Source: CAZUYC01 sp964624475
GTDB lineage: Bacteria; Myxococcota_A; UBA9160; SMWR01
Length of the DNA stretch: 64,000 nucleotides
Reading direction: 5' to 3'
NCBI GenBank assembly: GCA_964624475.1
Contig: CAZUYC010000092.1
Location: 1 to 64,000, forward strand
The notes beneath the pieces are model-generated. The model saw only the letters and a list, made by a program, of their open reading frames with translations. It did not search any database and was not told where the DNA came from. The position numbers and the translations under genes were made by a program. Below, piece by piece: positions 19,163 to 28,645 of the stretch (the first letter of the stretch is position 1; each line of letters opens with the position of its first letter).

Positions 19163-20380
19163 CTACGGGCGGCATACCTCCGGCAGCGGGTGGCGGTAGA
19201 GCTCGGCGGCGTTGCGGTGGGTGATCATGCGCGCCTCCTCGTCGGGGACCCCGGCGAGGAGCTTCGCCATCACCTCCTGCGTGTCGGGCCAGGTGCCGTC
19301 GCCGTGCGGATAGTCCGACTCGGCGAGGATGTTCTCGACCCCGATCGCATGGCGCGTGGAGATGGTCGAGGGGTCGTCGATCATGGTGAACCAGAAGTTC
19401 CGCCGCAGCACCTCGCTCGGCCCGTGCTGCTTGTCGGGCCAGCCCGCGCCGTAGCCCGAGCGAGCCATGATGTTGTCGAGCCGGTCGATCAGCCCCCCGA
19501 CCCAGGCGATCCCGGCCTCGGACATCGTGATCTTGAGCTCCGGGTAGCGCGCGGGCCAGCCGCTCCACAGCCACTGCGCGCAGGACGTGAACGCCTCCGC
19601 CTGGAACATCGTCGCGCCGAGCTCGAGCATCGGCGCGCCCTTGGGCATCGCCGGAAAGCCGGCCGAGCCGACGTGCAGCGAGAGCACCGTCCCGGTCTCC
19701 GCGCAGGCCCGGACGATCGGCTCCCAGTAGGGATCGAAGACGGCGGGATAGCCGACGCGGTGCGGCTGCTCCGGCATCGTCACCGCCTTGAAGCCTCGCT
19801 CTGCGTTGCGGCGTATCTCCTGCGCGCCCTGCACGGGATCGCGGAGGTAGGTGATGCCGAGCGGGACGATGCGCTCGGGGTACGAGCCGTACCACTCCTC
19901 GAAGAGCCAGTCGTTCCAGGCGCGCACGCAGGCGAGGCCGAGCTCGGGGTCCTTGGTCTCCGAGAAGAGCGTCCCGCCGAAGCCCGTGACGCCGGAGGGG
20001 AAGTTCAGCGACGCCCAGACCCCGTTGATGTCCATGTCGCGGATGCGGTCCTTGATGCGCCAGCAGCCCGGCCGCACCTCGTCGAAGCGCGCGGGCTCGA
20101 CGCGCCGGTCCTCGTGGGCGCGTCCGGCGACGGCCATGAAGCCGACCTGGAAGTAGGGCGTGCCCTCGAGCATCCAGACCTGGTGCCCCTCCTCCGTCTC
20201 GACCACCCGCGGTCCCTGCTCCTGGAAGCGGCTCGGGAGCCGGCCCTCGAAGGCATGCGGCGGCTCCATCAGGTGGTCGTCGGCCGAGATCAGCGTGTAG
20301 CGGACCTCGCGCGGCTCGGGGTCGGGAAGGAGGGGGCGCGTCGCGCGTCGCTTCACGCCGAGCTTGATGACCTGGACCAT
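19163..20380 (-). CDS. amidohydrolase family 2 protein (ACMSD-like TIM barrel)
   Basis: 405 residues. The N-terminal metal motif region is LISADDHLMEPPHAFEGRLP, followed by DMDINGVWASLNFPS, an internal His at VLSLHVGSAGFPA and the C-terminal ESDYPHGDGTWPDT. These are hallmarks of the amidohydrolase-2 group that decarboxylates or hydrolyses cyclic substrates, commonly seen in aromatic and xenobiotic catabolism. ATG 20380 has an ideal GGAGGT eight bases upstream. It is divergent from a GST gene (144-bp gap). A relative of similar layout lies at 29671-30852. Substrate unknown. Confidence 0.86.
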   Translation of the reverse strand: MVQVIKLGVKRRATRPLLPDPEPREVRYTLISADDHLMEPPHAFEGRLPSRFQEQGPRVVETEEGHQVWMLEGTPYFQVGFMAVAGRAHEDRRVEPARFDEVRPGCWRIKDRIRDMDINGVWASLNFPSGVTGFGGTLFSETKDPELGLACVRAWNDWLFEEWYGSYPERIVPLGITYLRDPVQGAQEIRRNAERGFKAVTMPEQPHRVGYPAVFDPYWEPIVRACAETGTVLSLHVGSAGFPAMPKGAPMLELGATMFQAEAFTSCAQWLWSGWPARYPELKITMSEAGIAWVGGLIDRLDNIMARSGYGAGWPDKQHGPSEVLRRNFWFTMIDDPSTISTRHAIGVENILAESDYPHGDGTWPDTQEVMAKLLAGVPDEEARMITHRNAAELYRHPLPEVCRP

Positions 20381-20524
20381 CGGGCACCTCCGGGAAGCGC
20401 GCGGGCGCGCAACGATCCCCAGCAGTCTAACCCGGCGCGGGTCCGGGCCGCACTCGTCCGGGTCGACCCACTCCCGGCGTGGCATACTGCCGCCGTTGCG
20501 CCGATCCGCTGCGGAGGGCTCCCC

Positions 20525-21208
20525 GTGATCGTTCTCTACACCGCTCCGACGCCGAACGGCTGGAAGGTCTCGATCGCCCTCGAGGAGCTCGAGATGCCCT
20601 ACGAGGTGCGGGCGATCGACCTCACCAAGCTCGAGCAGAAGGAGCCCTGGTTCCTCGAGATCAACCCGAACGGGCGGATCCCCGCCATCGTCGACCGCGA
20701 GCTGGGCGAGTTCCCGGTCTTCGAGTCGGGAGCGATCCTGATCTACCTCGCCGAGAAGGCCGGGCGCCTGCTCCCTTCCGACCGCAAGGGTCGCTCGCGC
20801 GCGATCCAGTGGCTCATGTTCCAGATGGGCGGCGTGGGGCCGATGATGGGGCAGGCCAACGTCTTCTACCGCTACTTCCCGGAGAAGATCCAGCCGGCGA
20901 TCGACCGCTACCAGAACGAGTCGCGCCGCCTCTTCGAGGTGCTCGACCGCCGCCTCGGCCAGAGCGAGTGGCTGGCCGGCGACTACTCGATCGCCGACAT
21001 CGCCAACTGGTCGTGGGTCCGGATCCACGGCTGGTCGGGAGTCCCGGTCGACGGCCTCGCGAACCTGCAGCGCTGGATGGCGGCGATGGCGGCGCGTCCG
21101 GCCTGCGAGCGGGGTGTCGAGGTGCCGATGCGGATCCCGGACGTCGCGCGCGACGCGAAGGCGACCGAGGAGTTCGCCCGGAACGCGCGCACCATCCTTC
21201 AACGTTGA
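20525..21208 (+). CDS. glutathione S-transferase (Nu/YfcG-like)
   Basis: 227 residues from GTG 20525 with GGAGGG upstream. The N-terminal thioredoxin fold begins IVLYTAPTPNGWKVSIALEE. NPNGRIPAIVD carries the cis-Pro and FESGAILIYLAEKAG the Ser-Gly pair that binds the glutathione gamma-glutamyl group. TPNGWKV instead of a Ser/Tyr/Cys active site is typical of Nu-class enzymes such as YfcG and YghU, which have disulfide-reductase activity. It is divergent from the amidohydrolase, and the pair could be a detoxification unit. Confidence 0.88.
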   Translation: MIVLYTAPTPNGWKVSIALEELEMPYEVRAIDLTKLEQKEPWFLEINPNGRIPAIVDRELGEFPVFESGAILIYLAEKAGRLLPSDRKGRSRAIQWLMFQMGGVGPMMGQANVFYRYFPEKIQPAIDRYQNESRRLFEVLDRRLGQSEWLAGDYSIADIANWSWVRIHGWSGVPVDGLANLQRWMAAMAARPACERGVEVPMRIPDVARDAKATEEFARNARTILQR

Positions 21209-21248
21209 CTCCGCTCGCACCGCCGGAAGCCGGGGACGGCCGGAAGCC

Positions 21249-21332
21249 GGGGACGGTGTTTAGATCTTTCGAATTTTCAGATTCGCCCCTCGGGGAGAAT
21301 CTGAAAATTCGAAAGATCTAAACACCGTCCCC
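21249..21332. repeat. repeat family A, copy 2 (36-bp perfect inverted repeat)
   Basis: Arms 21249-21284 and 21297-21332 are exact reverse complements. The arm starts GGGGACGGTGTTTAGATCTT, so the base after GTGTT is T where copies 1 and 3 have C, with a matching A in the opposite arm. The short loop contains a further CCCC/GGGG pair. Outside the element, CGGAAGCCGGGGACGG occurs twice in tandem (about 21223-21255), and CCGTCCCC is repeated on the right (21326-21346), as though ends of other copies had been added. It lies between the GST stop and the convergent FKBP stop. Confidence 0.9.
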
Positions 21333-21345
21333 GTACTCCGTCCCC

Positions 21346-21867
21346 CTACTCGATCCCCACCACCTCGACCTCGTAGCGGATCTCGCTCCCGGCGTAGGGA
21401 GAGTTCATGTCGACGACGACGCGGTCGTCGCGGATCTCGTGAACGCGCACGCGCTGCCGCTCGCCGCTCGCGTCGCGGTAGTCGAGCCGGGAGCCGACCT
21501 TGCGATCCTGCTCGGGGATGCGCTCGGCCTCGACCTCCACGAAGAGCTCGGCGTCGATCTCGCCGAAGGCCTCCGCGGCGGAGAGCGTCCCCTGCTTCGA
21601 TTCGCCGACGGCCATGCCGTCGAGTGCGCGCTCGAGGCCGGGAAGGAGCTCGCCGCCGCCGTGCGCGTAGGCGAAGGGCGCCTCTCGGGCGTTCGATTCC
21701 ACGATCGTCCCGTCCTCGAGCCGCAGGGTGTACGCGATCGAGACTTGCCTCCCGGCCGCGACGACGGCGCGCGCGGGCTCCTCCGCCGGCGCCGCCGCTG
21801 CCGGGCCCAGGGCCGCGACGGCGAACATCAGTGCGAGCGTCAGGTTCCCGCCGCGCATCGGGCCCAT
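21346..21867 (-). CDS. exported FKBP-type peptidyl-prolyl isomerase (SlyD-like)
   Basis: 173 residues. The N-terminus (LTLALMFAVAALGPAAAAP) is a signal peptide with a likely cleavage near residue 27. The SlyD-type FKBP core follows: VSIAYTLRLEDGTIVESN, then GGGELLPGLERALDGMAVG, the insert-in-flap segment ESKQGTLSAAEAFGE, and a C-terminal strand ending YEVEVVGIE. There is no His-rich tail, so metal binding like E. coli SlyD is not expected. It probably catalyses proline isomerisation in the periplasm. ATG 21867 is used; ATG 21858 is also possible. Only 29 bp separate it from the divergent fumarase gene. Confidence 0.87.
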   Translation of the reverse strand: MGPMRGGNLTLALMFAVAALGPAAAAPAEEPARAVVAAGRQVSIAYTLRLEDGTIVESNAREAPFAYAHGGGELLPGLERALDGMAVGESKQGTLSAAEAFGEIDAELFVEVEAERIPEQDRKVGSRLDYRDASGERQRVRVHEIRDDRVVVDMNSPYAGSEIRYEVEVVGIE

Positions 21868-21896
21868 GCTACCGTCGGCCGCGGGGGAGATCGAGA

Positions 21897-23543
<1,647 letters not shown>

Positions 23544-23563
23544 CGCCCCCACCGGCGCCCGCC

Positions 23564-24178
23564 TCAGCGCTTCTTGAAGACGCGGCCGAGCGCCGGCCGC
23601 TTCGTGGCGGCCTCGAGCCAGGTCTTCGCCCTCGGCCAGGGCGAGAGGTCGACCTTGCCGAGTGTCGGCGCCCAGGAGAGGACCGACGCCACGTTCAGAT
23701 CGGCCACGCTGAAGCCGCCGCCGAGGAGCGTCTCGCGGCCGACGAGCGCCCCGTCGAGGACGCCCAGCGGCTTCTCGAGGCCGCGCACCCCCTCCTCGGC
23801 CTTCGCCGGGTCGCGCTGTCCCTCGGGCAGGAAGGCGCGGTTCATGAGCACCAGCATGAGCGGGGGCTCGACGGTGGTCATCGCCCACAGGCTCCACTGG
23901 ATCGCGCGTCCCTGGTCGGCCTGGCTGGCCGGCCAGAGACTCCCCTTGGCGTACTTCATCGCCAGGTAGAGGTTGATCGCGAGCGACTCCCAGAGGACGG
24001 TGCCGTCCTCGTCCACCAGCGTCGGGATCTTCCCGTTCGGGTTGAGCTTCAAGTAGTCGGGCTTCTGAGCATCGCCGATGAAGCTCGTCGGCACGTTCTC
24101 GTAGGGAACGCCGAGCTCCTCCAGCATCCAGAGCGAGCGAGAAGCACGCGAGGCGGGAACTCCGTAGAGCTTGATCAC
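23564..24178 (-). CDS. glutathione S-transferase
   Basis: 204 residues from GTG 24178 with GGAG upstream. IKLYGVPASRASRSLWMLEE is the N-terminal fold with a Ser-rich catalytic loop (PASRASRS) like beta/theta enzymes. LNPNGKIPTLVDEDG supplies the cis-Pro, and LWESLAINLYLA the Glu-Ser pair for glutathione binding. The helical domain has GFSVADLNVASVL, the conserved N-capping box. It converges with the fumarase gene (20-bp gap). Third GST-fold gene in this window. Confidence 0.88.
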   Translation of the reverse strand: MIKLYGVPASRASRSLWMLEELGVPYENVPTSFIGDAQKPDYLKLNPNGKIPTLVDEDGTVLWESLAINLYLAMKYAKGSLWPASQADQGRAIQWSLWAMTTVEPPLMLVLMNRAFLPEGQRDPAKAEEGVRGLEKPLGVLDGALVGRETLLGGGFSVADLNVASVLSWAPTLGKVDLSPWPRAKTWLEAATKRPALGRVFKKR

Positions 24179-24249
24179 GGGGGTCTCCTGGCGGGCGCAC
24201 CCCGAGCGTACCACGTCAGACTCGGGTCGGGCCCGGAGCGCCCCGGCGC

Positions 24250-24819
24250 TCAGCGCGGCGCGGCGGGCGGGAAGAGGGCGAAGATCTCGCTCACGGCCGC
24301 GAAGATCTCCGCGCGCGGGTCGCCGTCCGGCGAGAGCGTGTCCTTCGCCCAGCCGCGCCAGACCACGCGCTTCGTGGACGCCTCGAGCACGTCGATCACG
24401 AGCGTCCCCTTCGCCATGCTCCGCGACGTGACGTCCGTCGGGCCGTACCAGCCGGTGCCGAGCCCGACGCCGGATCCGAGATGGGTGCCGTAGCCCACGC
24501 CGACCCTGACAGGGCTCGACCGGTAGCGCTGCTCGTGCCGGACCTCGTTCGCGTAGGACACGAGGAAATCGACCTCCCCGCTGGTGCGGAGCTCGTAGCC
24601 GCGCGTGCGCAGCGCCTGGTCGATCGCGTCCTCGGTGTGGCGGTCGAGGAGCGGGCCGAAGCGGGGATCCTCGGGCACCTCCGCGCGTGCCTTTGCCTCG
24701 AGGATCCCGAAGCTCCGGTAGAGCGCGAGCGGCGCGTCGGGGTGGACGTCGTGGCCCACCTTCGACGACGCGCAGGCGAGCAGCAGCACGGCCGCGAGGA
24801 GGGGGAGGCGCTCCTTCAC
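24250..24819 (-). CDS. DUF4136-like lipoprotein
   Basis: 189 residues. A lipobox is visible at LAAVLLLACAS, giving an acylated Cys near residue 16. The mature part matches the DUF4136 pattern: YRSFGILEAKARAE, AIDQALRTRGYELR, VDFLVSYANEV, then a Gly-rich strand (GVGYGTHLGSGVGLG) and LVIDVLEASTKRVVWRGWAK. Such proteins are envelope lipoproteins of unknown function in many Gram-negative bacteria. It lies 70 bp upstream of the GST gene on the same strand. Confidence 0.8.
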   Translation of the reverse strand: MKERLPLLAAVLLLACASSKVGHDVHPDAPLALYRSFGILEAKARAEVPEDPRFGPLLDRHTEDAIDQALRTRGYELRTSGEVDFLVSYANEVRHEQRYRSSPVRVGVGYGTHLGSGVGLGTGWYGPTDVTSRSMAKGTLVIDVLEASTKRVVWRGWAKDTLSPDGDPRAEIFAAVSEIFALFPPAAPR

Positions 24820-24891
24820 GCATGCATGGATCGGCCGGCGCGGGTGGAACTTGAGGCCGCCCGCACAGGATCGGGATCCCTGCGGAGCTAC

Positions 24892-25167
24892 CTACTCGGC
24901 GGGCTTCTCTCCCCCCTCGCCGGGGCCTTTGGCCCGCTTGCGCGCCTCGTCGTAGGCATCCTCGGCGGCCTTCGCGGCGGCGTCGAAGCCCTCCTCGAGC
25001 TCGCCCGCGGCGGCATCGAGGCCCTCTTCGGCGCCCTCGCGCGCGGCCTCGGCGGCCTCCCGGGCCTCCTCGCGGACGCCCCCCCGTTCCTCGCTGCAGC
25101 CGAGCCCGATGCCGACGGCCAGCGCCAGGCCGATCGCGAACGACCCCCCGAGAAGCGATCTCTTCAT
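24892..25167 (-). CDS. small lipoprotein with amphipathic Ala/Glu repeats
   Basis: 91 residues. The signal peptide ends in a lipobox (AVGIGLGC, Cys about 24). The mature part is one long predicted amphipathic helix with 7- and 11-residue periodicity (EEAREAAEAAREGAEEG, then AAKAAEDAYDEARKRAK), reminiscent of apolipoprotein- or YtxH-like repeats. ATG 25167 overlaps the upstream membrane-protein stop as ATGA, so the two genes are translationally coupled. Function unknown; a membrane- or peptidoglycan-proximal structural role is a guess. Confidence 0.72.
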   Translation of the reverse strand: MKRSLLGGSFAIGLALAVGIGLGCSEERGGVREEAREAAEAAREGAEEGLDAAAGELEEGFDAAAKAAEDAYDEARKRAKGPGEGGEKPAE

Positions 25168-25730
25168 GCATCCCCTCCTTTCGTGCGGCGGTTGCGCATC
25201 CAGAGCAGCCCCGCCGCGACGACGATACCCAGGGCCGGCAGCGCCAGCACCCAGAGGAACCGCTCGACCAGCGCCGTCGCCGCGACCGCGCAGGCGAGGA
25301 TCGCCCCCACCACGCAGAAGCGCCAGTTCGCGCGGATCCCGGCGAGGTACGAGGTCAGGGCCAGGGCGAGCAGGGCGACCGGCCCTGCGGCCTCGTCCGT
25401 CATCCGATCGGACTTCTGGAGCAGGTAGATCAGGCAGACGGCGACGGCGAGCCCCGACCAGTGCAGCACCTCCCTGCCGACGGCGGGCGCGACGGCGCCG
25501 CCGCGGCGCCGCGCCTCCGAGCCCGCGGCGACGGCGGAGAGGGCCCCGAAGACGGGCACCATCGCGAGCCAGTAGCGGTAGCCGTAGTAGGGCGACGCAT
25601 CGCTCACCGCGATGCCGAGCCCGGAGAGCAGGACGAGAGCGAGGAGGACGACCTCCTCCGCCCGGAAGGAACGACCGGGCTGGCCCTCCAGCGCCGCGCG
25701 CGGCGGGACTCCGGTTTGCGGTGCAGACAT
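25164..25730 (-). CDS. multi-pass membrane protein of unknown function
   Basis: 188 residues with about five hydrophobic segments: VVLLALVLLSGLGIAV, YWLAMVPVFGALSAVAA, SGLAVAVCLIYLL, AGPVALLALALTSYLAG, and a C-terminal pair around VVGAILACAVAATAL and FLWVLALPALGIVVAAGLL. It ends in a basic tail, and no enzymatic motif is visible. It is the first gene of a pair with the small lipoprotein (ATGA overlap), so both may sit at the inner membrane or periplasm interface. Confidence 0.7.
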   Translation of the reverse strand: MSAPQTGVPPRAALEGQPGRSFRAEEVVLLALVLLSGLGIAVSDASPYYGYRYWLAMVPVFGALSAVAAGSEARRRGGAVAPAVGREVLHWSGLAVAVCLIYLLQKSDRMTDEAAGPVALLALALTSYLAGIRANWRFCVVGAILACAVAATALVERFLWVLALPALGIVVAAGLLWMRNRRTKGGDA

Positions 25731-25817
25731 CCGCCACCCCTCTCCGAGGCGTGCCCTCGACCCGGAATCGTCCCCGCCCCGAGGCTTCGCGCAAGCCCCT
25801 TCCCGGGGCCTCGCGGA

Positions 25818-27272
25818 TTAGCCGACCCTCCGCTCGGGCTGCGCGAAGAGGCCGTTCAGGTACTCGACGAGGAGCCGCTCGCGCAGCGCCACCGGCAGCG
25901 CGTTCAGCACTTCGTTGATCTCGGCCATCCGCCGCGGGAGGCCGGCGGCGCCGACGCCGGCCATCTCGAGCAGGCCCCGGAAGGCCGTTTCGTCGAGGTC
26001 CTCGGAGCGCATCTGCCCGAAGGCCGCGCGGATCCTGGGCGCGAGCCGGCCGGCGGGGAGCGCGCGCGCCTTCTCGGTGCACTCGCGCAGGTCGGAGAGG
26101 AGCGCCTCCACCCAGCGCACGCTCGCCGGGTTCACCGAGAGGTGGATGTTCTCGGGCGAGCTTCCGAAGGCGAGCTGCGGCTGCACGTACCAGCCGCGCT
26201 CCTTCATCTCGTCGACGATGTGGAAGACGCTCGGTCCGTCCGAGGCGAAGGCGAGCAGGTTCATGTCCGGGCGCCCGAGCACGCGCAGGTCCGGCATCGC
26301 GTCGATCGCGGCGACGATGCGCGCCGTCGCCTCGCGCACCTGCCTCGCGATCTCCAGGTAGCCGTCGTCGCCGATGAAGTGGAGCGCCGCCCAGGCCGCC
26401 GCGACGGGCCCGGCGGACTTCGTGCTCTGCACCGTGGGGTTGATCACCGTGTAGCCCGACCACTTCGAGCAGGCGTACATCTGGTGCTTGCGCAGCCGGG
26501 CGCTCCGGTAGAGGATCGTCGAGGCGCCCTTCGCCGCGAAGGCGTACTTGTGCAGGTCCATCGAGATCGAGGTCACGCCCGGGACCCGGAAGTCGAAGTC
26601 GGGGATGGCCGAGCCCAGGCGGCGGAAGTACGGGAGCAGGAAGCCTCCCATGCAGGCGTCGACGTGGAGCGGGAGCCCGTGCAGGAGCGCGATCTCGCCG
26701 AGCTCGCGGATCGGGTCGACGACGCCGTGGGCGTAGGAGATCGCCGAGCCCACGAGCAGGATCGTGTTCGGCGTGATCGCGGCGCGCACGGCGTCCGGGT
26801 CGGCGCGGTAGCTCGTCGGGTCGACGGGCGCCAGGACCGGCCGCACGCCGAGGTAGTGGCCGGCCTTCTGGAAGGAGGCGTGGGCCGTCTCGGGGAGGAC
26901 CATCTCGGGCGCCACGAGGCCCGGCCGCTCGGCGCGGGCGAAGTCGCGGGCCGCCTTCACCGCCAGGATGATGCTCTCGGTCCCTCCGCTGGTGAAGTTC
27001 CCGACGACCCCGGCGTCGCCGGCGAGGTGCGTGGCGGCCATCGCCACGACCTCGTTCTCCAGGCGCAGCGCGCTCGGAAAGACGGTCGGGTCGAGGGCGT
27101 TCTCGGTCAGGTAGCTCGCGAAGGCCTCCTTGATCACGGCCTCCGCCTCGCGGCCCGGGTCGTAGACGTAGGCCCAGGTGCGGCCGTCGCGCCACGGCAT
27201 GTCGTGCTCGCGGAAGCGCTCGAGCTGCGCCAGCACCTCCGCCCGGGGAACGCCGCGCTCGGGGATGCGCAC
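25818..27272 (-). CDS. PLP-dependent decarboxylase/lyase (group II; sphingosine-phosphate-lyase-like)
   Basis: 484 residues from GTG 27272. Fold type I PLP enzyme: GNFTSGGTESIILAVKAAR (phosphate cup), LPLHVDACMGGF (Asp that binds the pyridine N), and SISMDLHKYAFAAKG (Schiff-base Lys). PTVFPSALRLENEVVAMAATH and the late SGYTVINPTVQSTKSAG match the sphingosine-1-phosphate lyase and MfnA/GadB-like branch. The substrate could be an amino acid (decarboxylation) or a long-chain phosphoamino alcohol (retro-aldol); the sequence alone does not decide. No clear partner gene is adjacent. Confidence 0.85.
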   Translation of the reverse strand: MRIPERGVPRAEVLAQLERFREHDMPWRDGRTWAYVYDPGREAEAVIKEAFASYLTENALDPTVFPSALRLENEVVAMAATHLAGDAGVVGNFTSGGTESIILAVKAARDFARAERPGLVAPEMVLPETAHASFQKAGHYLGVRPVLAPVDPTSYRADPDAVRAAITPNTILLVGSAISYAHGVVDPIRELGEIALLHGLPLHVDACMGGFLLPYFRRLGSAIPDFDFRVPGVTSISMDLHKYAFAAKGASTILYRSARLRKHQMYACSKWSGYTVINPTVQSTKSAGPVAAAWAALHFIGDDGYLEIARQVREATARIVAAIDAMPDLRVLGRPDMNLLAFASDGPSVFHIVDEMKERGWYVQPQLAFGSSPENIHLSVNPASVRWVEALLSDLRECTEKARALPAGRLAPRIRAAFGQMRSEDLDETAFRGLLEMAGVGAAGLPRRMAEINEVLNALPVALRERLLVEYLNGLFAQPERRVG

Positions 27273-27290
27273 CGACCGGGGCCCGAGCGG

Positions 27291-27500
27291 CTAACGGATC
27301 AGGCGGGAGGCCAGGCCCCTGCGCAGCTCGTGGAGGACGTCCGAGTAGACGACCTCGCCCTTGCTGCCGCGCCCGGTGGCCTTCGCGGCCTTCCGTCCCG
27401 CGGCGCCGGCGGGCTTCCTCTTGGGCGCGGCCTTGGTCGGGGCGGTCGCGCGCTTGGCGGGCTTCTTCCGAGCGGTCTTCTTCTTCGTCTTCGCAGCCAT
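27291..27500 (-). CDS. small Lys/Ala-rich histone H1-like protein
   Basis: 69 residues, very basic: KTKKKTARKKPAKRATAP, then KAAPKRKPAGAAGRKAAK, ending in a non-repetitive tail EVVYSDVLHELRRGLASR. The Lys-Pro-Ala repeats resemble eukaryotic H1 tails and bacterial H1-like or AlgP-type nucleoid proteins. The ATG at 27500 is preceded by AAAGGACC. It lies 18 bp upstream of the PLP enzyme gene on the same strand. Nonspecific DNA or RNA binding is inferred from composition only. Confidence 0.7.
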   Translation of the reverse strand: MAAKTKKKTARKKPAKRATAPTKAAPKRKPAGAAGRKAAKATGRGSKGEVVYSDVLHELRRGLASRLIR

Positions 27501-27714
27501 CGCGTCCTCGGTCCTTTCGTGTCATCGGGGGGGGGCAAGGTAGCCGACGGCATCGCGACGGGGCAGCCCCCCGCGGCTCGACACGCGGCGGGTTTCCCGT
27601 CAAGCTCGGCCCTGGACCAGCTCGGACCGAGGGAGCGGGAGTGGGGGCGGTGGCGCAGGCCACGAGGTTCCGAAGCTCGGGGAGTGATCCGCGGGGGAGG
27701 TGCGGAGGAGGACC

Positions 27715-28515
27715 ATGCCCGACGCGATCGTCGAACGCGACGGCCATCTGATGATCGTGACCATGAACCGCCCGGAGCGGATGAACGCGCTCTCGGGTGC
27801 GATGCTGATCCGCATGTTCGACGCCTACCAGGAGGCGTCGCGCGACCCCGAGGTGCGCTGCATCCTCGTCACGGGGGCCGGCGGGAACTTCTGCTCGGGT
27901 GCCGATCTCAAGTCGATGAGCGGAGACGGTGGGCAGGGCGACCCCGAGATCGACGTCCAGAAGCGCATCGCCGCCGACCCCGACATCGTCTGGAAGGCGC
28001 TCTTCCGCCACTACCGGCCGAGCAAGCCGCTCATCGCGGCCGTGGAGGGCGTGGCGATCGCCGGCGGGACGGAGATCCTGCAGGCGATGGAGATCCGGGT
28101 GGCGGGCGAGAGCGCGCGCTTCGGCGTCTCCGAGGCGCGCTGGTCGCTCTATCCGATGGGAGGCTCGGCGGTGCGGCTCCCCCGCCAGATCCCCTACACG
28201 CAGGCCGCGGAGATCCTGCTGACCGGCAAGCACATCCGCGCGGGCGAGGCCCTCGCGATCGGCCTCGTCGGCCACGTGGTCCCCGACGGCCAGGCGCTCG
28301 CCAAGGCGCGCGAGATCGCCGCGGTGGTCTGCGAGAACGGCCCCCTCGCCGTCGAGGCGATCACGCGCACGCTCCACGAGACCGACGGCATGGAGCTCGA
28401 CCAGGCCCTCCGCCACGAGTTCGGCTACGGGCAGGCGGTCTTCGCGAGCGAGGACGCCAAGGAGGGCCCGCGCGCCTTCGCGGAGAAGCGCAAGCCCCTG
28501 TTCCAGCGCCGTTAG
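27715..28515 (+). CDS. enoyl-CoA hydratase/isomerase (crotonase) family protein
   Basis: 266 residues. VTMNRPERMNALSGAML at the N-terminus, the first oxyanion-hole strand FCSGADLKSM, and the second AVEGVAIAGGTEIL. The region FGVSEARWSLYPMGGSAVRL holds the active-site positions: the first is Glu (SEAR), while the second is replaced by a Gly/Ser-rich stretch. It could be a hydratase, isomerase or dehalogenase-like member. ATG 27715 has GGAGGAGGA upstream. It is followed by a hairpin-rich gap shared with the convergent LLM gene. Confidence 0.88.
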   Translation: MPDAIVERDGHLMIVTMNRPERMNALSGAMLIRMFDAYQEASRDPEVRCILVTGAGGNFCSGADLKSMSGDGGQGDPEIDVQKRIAADPDIVWKALFRHYRPSKPLIAAVEGVAIAGGTEILQAMEIRVAGESARFGVSEARWSLYPMGGSAVRLPRQIPYTQAAEILLTGKHIRAGEALAIGLVGHVVPDGQALAKAREIAAVVCENGPLAVEAITRTLHETDGMELDQALRHEFGYGQAVFASEDAKEGPRAFAEKRKPLFQRR

Positions 28516-28526
28516 TCCGGCCCGAT

Positions 28527-28643
28527 GAGCTTCGCTCGCAGGCCCGGCAGGGCCTGCCTTCGCTCGCCTTCGGCTCGCTGCGGGCCGAGCTCCACAGGAG
28601 CTCCGGCCCGCTTGCGCTCGCCGCGCGGCCGCTTCGCGGCCTT
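28527..28643 (+). repeat. repeat family B, expanded copy (probable bidirectional terminator)
   Basis: This fills the gap between two convergent genes. It begins GATGAGCTTCGCTCGC as in copy 3. It then has a perfect stem GCAGGCCC-GGCA-GGGCCTGC (28538-28557), a long stem of about 13 bp with one bulge (28581-28610, CGGGCCGAGCTCC against GGAGCTCCGGCCCG), and finally GGCCGCTTCGCGGCCTTGC. Three hairpins in a row between two stop codons suit transcription termination in both directions; there is no U-tract. Confidence 0.65.
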
Positions 28644-28645
28644 GC

